In this document: in pieces, positions 15,826 through 23,634 of the stretch
How the letters are laid out: every line of letters begins with the position of its first letter
Numbering within the stretch: position 1 is the first letter of the stretch
NCBI GenBank assembly: GCA_965216915.1
Contig: CBDCGS010000008.1
Location: forward strand, 267,759 to 331,758
Direction: 5' to 3'
Origin: CBDCGS01 sp965216915
GTDB lineage: Bacteria; Pseudomonadota; Alphaproteobacteria; UBA828
DNA: 64,000 bases
The notes under the pieces: generated by a model
Databases searched by the model: none
The model's input: the letters and a program-made list of their open reading frames with translations, nothing else
Told to the model about the DNA's origin: nothing
Translations under genes and position numbers: made by a program

Positions 15826-16584
15826 ATGAGCAAGCCATCGGTTTTGATCACGGGCGCCGGCATCGGCATCGGTGAAGCGACGGCGCTCGCCTTCGCCAAG
15901 GCGGGCTACCACGTCCACGTCACCGACATCCTCGAGGAGGAGGGCCAGGGCACGGTCGGGGCGATCGAGGCGGCGGGCGGCAGCGCCGGCTTTCAGCGCC
16001 TCGATGTCACCGACACCGCCAATGTCGATGCCGTCGTCGCGGCGGCCGAGGCGGAGACGGGCGCGCTCGACGCGGTGGTCGCAAACGCGGGCATCGCGCA
16101 CAAGGTGCTGCTCGACGAGATGAGCGACGAGAAGTGGGCGCACACGCTCGACGTCGATCTGAGCGGCGTCTTCCGTGTCTGCCGCGCCGCGTCGCCCGCC
16201 ATGCGCCAGGCCAAGAAGGGCGCGGTCGTCGCGGTCTCCTCGGTGATGGGCACGACCTATGGCTGGCACGACCACGTGCAATACAACGCCGCGAAGTCGG
16301 GCGTGGTTGGCCTGGTGCGCGGGCTCGCCTGCGACCTCGGCGGCGACGGCATCCGCGTCAACGGCATCGCGCCGGGCTTCATCAAGACCGCGCAGGCGCT
16401 CTCGACCGTGCACTCGGTCGGCCTCGCGGGCCTCGAGGCGGCGTCGGCCTACATCCCGCTCGGCCGCTACGGGGAGGCCGACGACATCGCCGACGTGATC
16501 CTCTTCCTCTGCTCCGAGGGTGCCCGCTACGTCTCCGGCCAGACCATCATCGTCGACGGCGGGCTTACGGTGGGGCGGTATTAG
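15826..16584 (+). CDS. Short-chain dehydrogenase/reductase
   Basis: A 252-residue classical SDR. It has the NAD(P)-binding 'TGAGIGIGEATA', 'NAGIAH', catalytic serine in 'AVSSVMGTTYGW' and the Tyr-x3-Lys pair in 'QYNAAKSG', then 'RVNGIAPGFIKT' and a C-terminal 'SGQTIIVDGGL'. Asp38 after the second strand ('HVTDILEE') suggests preference for NAD. GGGAGGAGGAG precedes the ATG, and only 22 bases separate it from the large dimethylformamidase gene, so they are probably one operon. Its substrate there is unknown. Confidence 0.9.
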   Translation: MSKPSVLITGAGIGIGEATALAFAKAGYHVHVTDILEEEGQGTVGAIEAAGGSAGFQRLDVTDTANVDAVVAAAEAETGALDAVVANAGIAHKVLLDEMSDEKWAHTLDVDLSGVFRVCRAASPAMRQAKKGAVVAVSSVMGTTYGWHDHVQYNAAKSGVVGLVRGLACDLGGDGIRVNGIAPGFIKTAQALSTVHSVGLAGLEAASAYIPLGRYGEADDIADVILFLCSEGARYVSGQTIIVDGGLTVGRY

Positions 16585-16662
16585 CGGCGCGCGCTTCGGG
16601 CAGCGAGATAGGTAGTCGGTGCGTGTGAGCCAGGCGTATGCGAAACCCGAACGCCAGGCAAG

Positions 16663-16989
16663 TTGGGAGTGGCTCGTATCAGCGACGCCATGATGCGACC
16701 CGGTGGCGATATCCGTGCAAGAGTTCACTTTTTCGCAGAGGGCGGGCGCGCCGGTCCGACCCCGCCCGAATTTCTCGGCTGCATCTTCTCTCTCGAGGGC
16801 GAACTCTTCGACTGCCGCCTCTATCTGCACGAGGTCGGGTCAGTTGCCCCGGGGCAAACCGTGGAAATCCCGATCGCGTTCTTGTATCGGGACCTCGTGC
16901 TACGGCGGTTTCGTGTAGGCGGCAGGTTTTTTCTGAGGGACATGAGGTTGATCGCCGAAGGCGAGGTGTCGGCCATTCTCGCTGACTGA
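16663..16989 (+). CDS. Stand-alone EF-Tu C-terminal-barrel-like protein
   Basis: A protein of up to 108 residues whose pattern matches the beta-barrel of translation factor EF-Tu domain III: 'DIRARVHFFAEGGRAGP', 'DCRLYLHEVGSVAPGQTVEI', 'GGRFFLRDMRLIAEGEVSAI'. No GTPase domain is present. Similar one-domain proteins occur in bacteria and their role is not established. The TTG start at 16663 has AGG 8 bases upstream; the ATG at 16690 is equally possible and would give 99 residues. It is separated from its neighbours and has no clear operon partner. Confidence 0.6.
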   Translation: MGVARISDAMMRPGGDIRARVHFFAEGGRAGPTPPEFLGCIFSLEGELFDCRLYLHEVGSVAPGQTVEIPIAFLYRDLVLRRFRVGGRFFLRDMRLIAEGEVSAILAD

Positions 16990-17036
16990 TCGCTCCGTCT
17001 CATTGGAATCTCAGCCATAACAGCTATAACAGCCAT

Positions 17037-17283
17037 ATGAGAACGATCTCCGCTCTCGACGCGAAGAACCGGTTTGGCCAGCTTGTGGATACGGCGCAGC
17101 GCGAGCCCGTCACGGTCACCAAGAAGGGGAGGCCGGCCGCGATCGTGTTGTCCGTCAAGGACTATGAGCGCATCCGCGGCGCGACGGCGGTTGCTTGCCA
17201 CCCTCGAGCAAACGCAACAGGACGCCGCGGCGGCGGGCATGACCGAGGATGTGCTGGATCAGCTCCTAAGCGACGAGAGCTGA
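17037..17283 (+). pseudogene. Phd/YefM-type antitoxin, frameshifted
   Basis: The N-terminal half ('MRTISALDAKNRFGQLVD', 'VTVTKKGRPAAIVLSVKDY') is a typical Phd/YefM DNA-binding antitoxin domain. The expected C-terminal half ('RRLLATLEQTQQDAAAAG', 'TEDVLDQLLSDES') continues in the +1 frame. The two meet at about 17178-17187 inside a repetitive GCGGCGCGACGGCGG stretch, so one base appears lost (or two gained). In the first frame the protein would run on into unrelated sequence to 17312. A sequencing error cannot be excluded, but the neighbouring toxin shows a second lesion. Confidence 0.7.
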
Positions 17284-17686
17284 GCGCGCGGTTCTCGACA
17301 CCAACGTCCTGATCAGCGCCTTTTTGACCCGCGGCACGCCGCTTCAGGTCCTCCACTGGATTCTAGACCATGGCGTTCTGATCTTCTCCGACGCGACATT
17401 CGACGAGCTGGCGAGCCGCTTCCAGAAACCGAAATTCGATCGGTATGTGAGCCAGGAGCGCAGGCGGGCGCTACTGGCGGACCTCCATGCCGTCGCGGAA
17501 TGGATAACAATCACGGGAGCACTCCAAGTCTGCGCCGACCCGGACGACGACAAGTTCATCGAGACGGCGCTCGCCGCTCAGGCCGATTGCCTGGTGAGCG
17601 GCGATGGCGACCTGCTCGCGCTCGGCCCGTTCGACCACTTGGGCATCGTGACGCCCGCCGGGCTTATGGAAGCGGTGTCAGATTAG
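17273..17686 (+). pseudogene. PIN-domain toxin lacking a normal start codon
   Basis: A PilT-like PIN ribonuclease of the antitoxin-paired type. All acidic metal ligands appear kept: 'AVLDTNVLISAF', 'FDELASRF', 'DPDDDKFIETA', and 'VSGDGDLLAL'. However, the frame runs upstream from the conserved 'VLDTN' only to ACG AGA GCT GAG at 17273, where the antitoxin's end would usually overlap an ATG. The ACG lies within the antitoxin's last Asp codon (GAC, where GAT would have given ATG). The next usable start, TTG at 17324, would delete the first catalytic aspartate. The module therefore looks inactive. Confidence 0.65.
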
Positions 17687-17802
17687 CCGGCACCGCTGCG
17701 CGTTCCGCCCGCATCGGCGCGATCGCGCTCGAGCACGAAGGGGCGAGGGTGAGGCCGTTACCGCCGCGCGCCGACGGGGTGCTCGGCATCCGCCAACTCG
17801 TC

Positions 17803-17890
17803 ATCCGCGGGCTTGACCCGCGGATCCAGGAACACGGATCCAGCAGGCTCCCGACCGTCGGTGTGCATTGGCTCTCGGGTCGAGCCCGAG
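17803..17890. repeat. Extragenic palindromic element
   Basis: Two perfect hairpins lie 48 bases apart in the non-coding space 17687-17953. ATCCGCGGG/CCCGCGGAT has the 5-base loop CTTGA (17803-17825), and CTCGGG/CCCGAG has the loop TCGAG (17874-17890). A related hairpin occurs at 37509-37531. The style matches dispersed palindromic repeats common between alphaproteobacterial genes. No gene is seen in this interval. Confidence 0.55.
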
Positions 17891-17953
17891 GACGAAGGGA
17901 ACGTCTGTGCGTTTACCAGTGCCGCCCGGCGCGCCAGCGCCAGCCGCGCCGTC

Positions 17954-19051
17954 TCAATTCCGCGCGAGCAGGGTGAGCGGGTCGCGGGGGTCGCCGTTGC
18001 GGCGGATTTCGAAATGGGCTTGCGGGCGGGAGACGCGGCCGCTCCTGCCGGCGTGCGAGATGGTTTGGCCGCGCCTGACCAGGTCGCCGCGGTCCACCAG
18101 CAGCGTTTCGTTGTGCGCATAGGCCGTCATCCAGCCGTCGGCGTGGCGGATCAGGACGAGGTTGCCATAGCCGCGTAGCTCGTTGCCGGCGTAGGCGACG
18201 ACGCCATCCTCGGCAGCGCGCACGGGCGTGCCGAGCGGCACCGCAATGTTGATGCCGTCATTGTGGAGGCCACCGGGTTTCGGGCCGAACCGCGAGATGA
18301 TCTCGCCATCGACCGGCCACAGGAAGGGTTGCCCGCTGCGGGGCGGCGGGCTCGGCGGCAACACGCGTGCGTCCGCGCGCACCGTTTCCACGGGCGCCGG
18401 GGCCGCATCCCGCCGCGGACCGGTTGTTTGGGCCGGCACGCGAAGGCGCGTCCCGGCTTGGACGCGGTAGGGCGCCGGGATGTCGTTCGCGCGCACCAGC
18501 TGGTTCATCGCGACGCCGTAGCGCCGCGAGATGCCGTAGAGCGTCTCGCCGTCCGCAACCTCGTGAAAGCGCGCCGAGGGGAGGCGCAGCCGCTGGCCGA
18601 TTTGCAGCTGGTAGGGCGCCGCGAGGCCGTTGAGCTCGATGATCGCGCGGGGCGAGCTGTCGTGCCGGCGTGCGATGGCATAGACCGTGTCACCGCTGCC
18701 GACGATCACGACGAACGGCGCGGCGGCAATCGCGCGGCTCCGCACGGTGCGCGGCTTGCGCAGGGGACGAAAGGCCGGTGCATCCGCGGCGGCTGCGGCC
18801 GCGGTGCCCGGCGCAGGCAACGGGCTCTCGGAGAGCGTGCTCACGCTCACCTCGGGTGGGGGCGCCGCCACGACGCGCATCTTGGCGCGCGTGCCGTCGG
18901 AGACCGGCGGCGGCGCCTCGGCCTGCGGCTGCTGCGCCGGTTGGTTGAGCTCGACCGGCGCGGGTTTCTGCGTGCAGGCACCGAGCAAGAGCGCCGCGCC
19001 GGCGATCCCGAGCGCCGCGGCGCGCCATCGGCGCATGATCCGCGGGCGCAC
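17954..19051 (-). CDS. NlpD/DipM-like LysM-M23 lipoprotein, degenerate peptidase
   Basis: A 365-residue murein-associated lipoprotein. A lipobox 'LLLGAC' follows a basic N-terminus. Two LysM repeats at about residues 118-165 and 167-215 ('SGDTVYAIARRHDSS', 'DGETLYGISRRYGV') bind peptidoglycan. A C-terminal LytM (M23) domain follows at about 250-362. The zinc ligands look lost: where active enzymes have His-x-Gly-x-Asp it reads 'NDGIN', and where they have His-x-His it reads 'QAHFEI'. It is therefore probably an activator of cell-wall amidases, like NlpD/EnvC, not a hydrolase. It is last in the surE-pcm block. The start is GTG 19051; ATG 19036 is the alternative. Confidence 0.87.
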   Translation of the reverse strand: MRPRIMRRWRAAALGIAGAALLLGACTQKPAPVELNQPAQQPQAEAPPPVSDGTRAKMRVVAAPPPEVSVSTLSESPLPAPGTAAAAAADAPAFRPLRKPRTVRSRAIAAAPFVVIVGSGDTVYAIARRHDSSPRAIIELNGLAAPYQLQIGQRLRLPSARFHEVADGETLYGISRRYGVAMNQLVRANDIPAPYRVQAGTRLRVPAQTTGPRRDAAPAPVETVRADARVLPPSPPPRSGQPFLWPVDGEIISRFGPKPGGLHNDGINIAVPLGTPVRAAEDGVVAYAGNELRGYGNLVLIRHADGWMTAYAHNETLLVDRGDLVRRGQTISHAGRSGRVSRPQAHFEIRRNGDPRDPLTLLARN

Positions 19052-19053
19052 GG

Positions 19054-19713
19054 CTAGGCGCTCCGCGCGGCCGGGCGCTCGTCCGACACCAGCGGCACGA
19101 ACCGCGCCGCCATCAGCGTCTCGCGCGCGACGGTGTCGCCTGTGCGTGTCAGGCGCACGATCTCGCCGCCGCCGCTCCCGGTCACGGGTGCGACCAGCAC
19201 ACCACCGTCGCCGAGCTGGGCGACGAGGGCCTCCGGCACATCGTCGCCGGCCGCGGCCACGATGATGCGGTGAAACGGCGCCTGCGCCGGCCAGCCGACG
19301 GTGCCGTCACCGACCTGCGGCACGATGTTGGGGATGCGGAGCGCGCGAAAGCGTTTCTCGGCGGCGAGCCCGAGGGTGCGATGGCGCTCGACCGTGTAGA
19401 CGCGTCGGCAGAGATGGGAGAGCACGGCCGCCTGATAGCCCGAGCCGGTGCCGACCTCGAGCACCTTCATGCGCGGGCCCACTGCGAGCGCGGAGATCAT
19501 CGCGGCGACCACCGAGGGCTGGCTGATGGTCTGGCCGGCATCGATCGGAAGCGCGATGTTCTCGTAGGCCTGGTCCTGAAACGCCTGCGGCACGAAGACA
19601 TGCCGCGGCACGCGCTCGATCGCCGACAGCACGGCGGTGTCGGCAAAGCCGAGCCGGCGCAGCTCCATCACGAGCCGGATCTTGCGCGCGTCGTCGGTGG
19701 CCTGGTCGGTCAC
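19054..19713 (-). CDS. pcm: Protein-L-isoaspartate O-methyltransferase
   Basis: A 219-residue SAM-dependent enzyme that repairs isoaspartyl residues in damaged proteins. The SAM motif is 'VLEVGTGSGYQAAVL'. The family N-terminal 'VMELRRLGFADTAVLSAIE' and 'YENIALPIDAGQTISQP' are present, followed by 'FHRIIVAAAGDDVPEAL'. The GTG start overlaps the surE stop as GTGA, a typical surE-pcm coupling. A longer open frame upstream only shadows surE. Its length fits the family. Confidence 0.93.
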   Translation of the reverse strand: MTDQATDDARKIRLVMELRRLGFADTAVLSAIERVPRHVFVPQAFQDQAYENIALPIDAGQTISQPSVVAAMISALAVGPRMKVLEVGTGSGYQAAVLSHLCRRVYTVERHRTLGLAAEKRFRALRIPNIVPQVGDGTVGWPAQAPFHRIIVAAAGDDVPEALVAQLGDGGVLVAPVTGSGGGEIVRLTRTGDTVARETLMAARFVPLVSDERPAARSA

Positions 19714-20465
19714 GGGAAGGCCTTTCGCAGCGCGCGGAGTGTCGCACGGTGTGTGAGGTCGAGGTGGAGCGGCGTCACCGAGATGTAGCCTTCGTTGGTC
19801 GCGCGCAGATCGGTGCCGCGGCCACCGAGATCCTCGAACGGTGGGGCTGCAGCGACCCAATAATAGGTGCGGCCGCGCGGGTCGATGCGCTCCTCGAAGC
19901 TGTCGCCGACCTCGTGCAGGCCCTGGCGCACCGCGCGGATGCCCTGAACCCTGGTGGCCGGAACGTCCGGAAAGTTGACGTTGATGAGCACGCGCTCGGG
20001 CCACCCTTCGTTGAGCAGCGCACGCACGACGCGCGGCGTCCAGCGCTCGGCCGTCGCCCATTTCACGCGCTCGCCATTGTCGTAGGCTTGGCTGAACGCC
20101 ATGGCCGGCACGCCGAGCAGCGTCGCCTCCATCGCGGCGGCGATCGTGCCCGAATAAGTGACATCCTCGCCGACGTTGGAGCCGTTGTTGACGCCGGAGA
20201 GCACGAGGTCGGGCGGTCCGGACGCCAGGATCTTGTTCAGCGCGAGGTAGATGCAGTCGGTCGGCGTGCCGTTGACGGCAAAGCGCCGCCGCGCGAGGCG
20301 GCGCAGGCGGAGCGGGCGATGCAGCGTCAGTGAGTGCGAGGCCGCGCTCTGCTCGGTCTCGGGCGCGACGATCCAGACATCGTTCGTAAGCTTGCGCGCG
20401 GCGCGCTCGAGCACCTTGATACCGGGCGCATGGATCCCGTCGTCATTGGAGACGAGGATGCGCAT
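19710..20465 (-). CDS. surE: 5'/3'-nucleotidase SurE
   Basis: A 251-residue metal-dependent phosphatase acting on nucleoside monophosphates in stationary-phase and stress physiology. The N-terminal 'MRILVSNDDGIHAPG' carries the metal-binding Asp-Asp pair. 'VNGTPTDCIYLAL' and 'SGVNNGSNVGEDVTYSGT' complete the active site. Its start is flush with the serS stop and its end overlaps pcm, so it belongs to the serS-surE-pcm transcription unit. Confidence 0.95.
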   Translation of the reverse strand: MRILVSNDDGIHAPGIKVLERAARKLTNDVWIVAPETEQSAASHSLTLHRPLRLRRLARRRFAVNGTPTDCIYLALNKILASGPPDLVLSGVNNGSNVGEDVTYSGTIAAAMEATLLGVPAMAFSQAYDNGERVKWATAERWTPRVVRALLNEGWPERVLINVNFPDVPATRVQGIRAVRQGLHEVGDSFEERIDPRGRTYYWVAAAPPFEDLGGRGTDLRATNEGYISVTPLHLDLTHRATLRALRKAFP

Positions 20466-21734
20466 CTAGCCGATCGCCTCCGCGCCGCCGAGGTGGGGCC
20501 GGAGCGCCTCGGGCACGGTGACGCTGCCGTCGGGGTTCTGGTAGGTCTCGAGCACGGCGACCAGCGTGCGGCCCACGGCCAGGCCCGAGCCGTTCAACGT
20601 GTGCACGAAATCGGTCTGCGATCCGCCCGCCTGCCGGTAGCGCGCATTCATGCGCCGAGCCTGGAAGGCGCCGCAGTTCGAGCAGCTCGAGATTTCGCGG
20701 AACAGGCCTTGCCCCGGCAGCCAGACCTCGAGGTCGTAGGTCTTGCGCGCGGAAAAGCCCATGTCGCCGGCGCTCAGGAGCACGACGCGATAGTGCAGGT
20801 CGAGGCGGCGCAGAATCTCCTCCGCGCAGGCGGTCATGCGCTCGTGCTCGTCGTCGGAGGCCTCGGGCGTCGTGATGCTGACGAGCTCGACCTTCGAGAA
20901 CTGGTGCTGACGGATCATCCCGCGCGTGTCCTTGCCGGCGGCACCGGCCTCGGCGCGGAAGCAGGGGGTGTAGGCGGTGAAGCGGAGCGGCAGGTCGGCA
21001 GCGTCCAAAATCTCACCGGCCACAAGATTGGTGAGCGGCATCTCGGCGGTCGGGATCAGCCAATAGCCGTCGGTGGTCTGGAACAGATCCTCGGCGAACT
21101 TGGGCAGGTTGCCGGTGCCATAGGCGGTTTGCTCGCGCACCAGGAAAGGCGGCGCAACCTCGGTATAGCCGAACTCGCGCGTATGGATATCGAGCATGAA
21201 GGCCGCAAGCGCGCGCTCGAGGCGCGCGAGTTGGCCCGAGAGCACCACGAAGCGCGCGCCGGAGAGCTTCGAGGCGCGCTCGAAGTCCATCAGCCCGAGC
21301 GCCTCGCCGATCTCGAAATGCTGCTTCGCCTCGCCGTCGACCGCGGCCGGCGTGCCCCACTGCCGAAGCTCGACGTTGGTGCTTTCGTCGAGGCCGTCCG
21401 GCACCGCGTCGTCCGGCAGGTTGGGCAGGCCGCACAGGGTCTTTTCCAGCGCGGCGGCGGCCTCGCGGTCGCGCTTCTCCAACTCCTGCGCCTGATCCTT
21501 GAGGCCCGCGACCTCGCGGATCAACTCGTCCGCATCCTCGCCGCGGCCCTTCGCCGCGCCGATCTCCTTGGAAAGCGCGTTGCGCCGTTTCTGAACATCC
21601 TGAAACTCGGTCTGAAGCTTCCGGCGCGCCGCATCGCGCTCGAGCACTTGCGCGGCGGTGGGTTCAAGCCCCCGCCGCGCGAGCCCGGCATCGAAGGCAT
21701 CGGGATGCTCGCGAATCCATTTGAGGTTAAACAT
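20466..21734 (-). CDS. serS: Seryl-tRNA synthetase
   Basis: A 422-residue class II synthetase charging tRNA-Ser. An N-terminal coiled-coil tRNA-binding arm spans residues about 30-105. Class II motifs are visible: 'GFTYEVAPP'-like motif 1 here as 'FGYTEVAPPFLV', motif 2 'GMIRQHQFSKVEL', and motif 3 'GSGLAVGRTLVAVLE'. The ATG at 21734 gives the usual 'MFNLKWIREHP' start. It lies 108 bases downstream of tatC in the same direction; that gap shows no gene. Confidence 0.97.
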   Translation of the reverse strand: MFNLKWIREHPDAFDAGLARRGLEPTAAQVLERDAARRKLQTEFQDVQKRRNALSKEIGAAKGRGEDADELIREVAGLKDQAQELEKRDREAAAALEKTLCGLPNLPDDAVPDGLDESTNVELRQWGTPAAVDGEAKQHFEIGEALGLMDFERASKLSGARFVVLSGQLARLERALAAFMLDIHTREFGYTEVAPPFLVREQTAYGTGNLPKFAEDLFQTTDGYWLIPTAEMPLTNLVAGEILDAADLPLRFTAYTPCFRAEAGAAGKDTRGMIRQHQFSKVELVSITTPEASDDEHERMTACAEEILRRLDLHYRVVLLSAGDMGFSARKTYDLEVWLPGQGLFREISSCSNCGAFQARRMNARYRQAGGSQTDFVHTLNGSGLAVGRTLVAVLETYQNPDGSVTVPEALRPHLGGAEAIG

Positions 21735-21842
21735 CAGACCGCGCTTGTAGCCGCAAACGTCGCGGAAGTCGAATGATCTTCGATCCAAGGATTACCTTGG
21801 GCCGGAAGAACTCCGCCAGCGCGACTCTAGCAGGGGGAGAGA

Positions 21843-22703
21843 CTAGCGACCGTAGTTGAAATCGGTTTCTTCGCTGTCTTCGTGGTCGTTGAGAAGCTCG
21901 TCGAGCTCCTCATAGTACGCCTCTTCCTCGGCTTGCTTTTTCGCCCGCTTCTTCTCGATCAGGCTCACCGAGAGGATCGAGAGCTCGTAGAGCGCGATCA
22001 GCGGGATGCCGAGGCCGACCTGGCTGAAGAGGTCGGGCGGTGTGAGGATGGCGGCCGCGATGAACACGATGACGATCGCGTATTTCCGCTTGCGCCGGAG
22101 GCCGGCCGAGGTCGCCATGCCCGCGCGTCCCAGCAGGGTGAGCAGAACCGGCAGCTGGAAGGCGATGCCGAAGGCGAAGATCAGCTTCATCACGAGCGAA
22201 AGATATTCGCCGATCTTCGGCAACAGCTCGAGGCCGAGCTCGTTCACTTCCGCGCCATGCTGGAACGAGATGAAGAAGCGGAAGGCCTGCGGGAAGATGA
22301 AGTAGTAAACCAGCGCGCCGCCCGCGAAAAACAGGATCGGGGTGACGAACAGGAAGGGTAGCACCGCCTTCTTTTCGTTGCGGTAGAGGCCGGGGGCGAC
22401 GAACAGCCAGAACTGAATCGAGATCAGCGGGAAGGCGACGAAGAAGGCGCCCCAAAACGCGATCTTGAGTTGCGTGAAGAAGGCCTCGAGCAGGTGGGTG
22501 TAGACGAGCGAGGTGTGCTCGTAGCCCTCGTTCAGCAGCACAACCCGCAGCGGCTCGACCAGGAAATTAAAGATGTCGTCTGCGACGTACCAGCAGCCGA
22601 GGAACGCGATCACGATGCCGATCATCGCGATGCCGATGCGGCGCCGCAGCTCGACCAGGTGGTCGATCAGCGGTGCCCGCGATTGTTCGACGCTATCGAC
22701 CAC
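21843..22703 (-). CDS. tatC: Twin-arginine translocase subunit TatC
   Basis: A 286-residue inner-membrane receptor for twin-arginine signal peptides, with six helices. The cytoplasmic N-terminus carries the conserved 'PLIDHLVELRRRI', including the glutamate that contacts the signal. It continues with 'FWLFVAPGLYRNEKKAVLPF' (first part) and 'GIAFQLPVLL'. The acidic tail 'YYEELDELLNDHEDSEE' is longer than usual. The GTG start follows the tatB stop by 4 bases. The Tat-dependent binding protein at 47408 is a likely client. Confidence 0.96.
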   Translation of the reverse strand: MVDSVEQSRAPLIDHLVELRRRIGIAMIGIVIAFLGCWYVADDIFNFLVEPLRVVLLNEGYEHTSLVYTHLLEAFFTQLKIAFWGAFFVAFPLISIQFWLFVAPGLYRNEKKAVLPFLFVTPILFFAGGALVYYFIFPQAFRFFISFQHGAEVNELGLELLPKIGEYLSLVMKLIFAFGIAFQLPVLLTLLGRAGMATSAGLRRKRKYAIVIVFIAAAILTPPDLFSQVGLGIPLIALYELSILSVSLIEKKRAKKQAEEEAYYEELDELLNDHEDSEETDFNYGR

Positions 22704-22707
22704 CGCC

Positions 22708-23223
22708 TTAAGCGCTCGCCGGTTGGTTCGGTGGGGTCTTCGGCTCCTCCTCGCTGCCCGTGGCGGCTTGCGTTCCCGTGCCGCCGCTCGGCGCGTTGTC
22801 GGAGGCGGGCGCTTGCGGCGGCTCGATGGGTCCGCCGGTGCCGTTCGATGCCGAGGGGCTCGCCGGGTTCGCGGCAGCCGTCGGGGCGGGGGAGACCGCG
22901 CCCGCGCTCGCCGGCTTGACGCCGCGCTCCGCCATCTCGAGCTCTTCGTTGACCTCGCGCACCGTTTCCTCGGTGCTTGCCGTCACGTCGCGCCGCGCGC
23001 TCGCGAGCTCTTTGTTGGCTTCCTCGATCTCCTTCCGCACGGCGTCGATCTCGGTGACGTCGGCGGCTTCCTCGATCGTGCGCTGGAAATCACGCGCGTA
23101 GGCGCGCGCCTTGCCCATCCACTGGCCGGCCGTGCGCACGACGCGCGGCAAATCCTTCGGGCCGACGATCAAGACCGCGATCAGCAGGATGATGAGGAGC
23201 TCTTGCCACCCCAAATCGAACAT
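22708..23223 (-). CDS. tatB: Sec-independent translocase subunit TatB
   Basis: A 171-residue TatB. The N-terminal 'MFDLGWQELLIILLIAVLIV' is the membrane helix with the TatB-type glutamate, followed by 'GPKDLPRVVRTAGQWMGK' and an amphipathic, coiled helix to about residue 100. The remaining 70 residues are a Pro/Ala/Gly-rich disordered tail. It forms the receptor complex with TatC. It lies between tatA (56 bases upstream) and tatC (4 bases downstream). Confidence 0.95.
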   Translation of the reverse strand: MFDLGWQELLIILLIAVLIVGPKDLPRVVRTAGQWMGKARAYARDFQRTIEEAADVTEIDAVRKEIEEANKELASARRDVTASTEETVREVNEELEMAERGVKPASAGAVSPAPTAAANPASPSASNGTGGPIEPPQAPASDNAPSGGTGTQAATGSEEEPKTPPNQPASA

Positions 23224-23279
23224 GTCTCGGCCCGCCCGCCACGCGGGCGTTCTCCCTGTTGTACAGCCGCTCGGTGCGC

Positions 23280-23543
23280 TTAGCCTTTCGCGGCTTCGTC
23301 CTTCTTGACCGTTGTGGCGTCAACGGTGGTGGCGTGATCCTGATCGATGACCTTGGGCTCCTCGGGGGTTTCCGCAGGGCTCGCCGACTGGGCAGGCGGC
23401 GCTGTTTCACCCTCCCGCATGCCGGATTTGAAGCTCTTGATACCCTTCGCGAAATCGCCCATGAGCCGCGGCAGCTTGCCGGCTCCGAACAGGAGCACGA
23501 CAACCAAGACGATCAACAGGATCTGCCAGATTGAAATACCCAT
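23280..23543 (-). CDS. tatA: Sec-independent translocase subunit TatA
   Basis: An 87-residue pore-forming subunit. The short membrane helix 'WQILLIVLVVVLLFGAGKLP' is followed by the amphipathic 'RLMGDFAKGIKSFKSGM', then an acidic tail rich in Ala, Pro and Thr. The ATG at 23543 has GGGAG upstream. It is the first gene of the tatABC-serS-surE-pcm-nlpD run. Just upstream, after 91 bases, the iron transporter interrupts the otherwise usual link to scpB, so a separate tat promoter in 23544-23634 is likely. Confidence 0.95.
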   Translation of the reverse strand: MGISIWQILLIVLVVVLLFGAGKLPRLMGDFAKGIKSFKSGMREGETAPPAQSASPAETPEEPKVIDQDHATTVDATTVKKDEAAKG

Positions 23544-23634
23544 TCTGTGACTCCCGTCTCCAAATTGAATCGATGGCAGAGGGCGCCATCAGCCGTGCCC
23601 GCTGCAAACTCGCATCGCGCCCCGCCGCCTTCGA

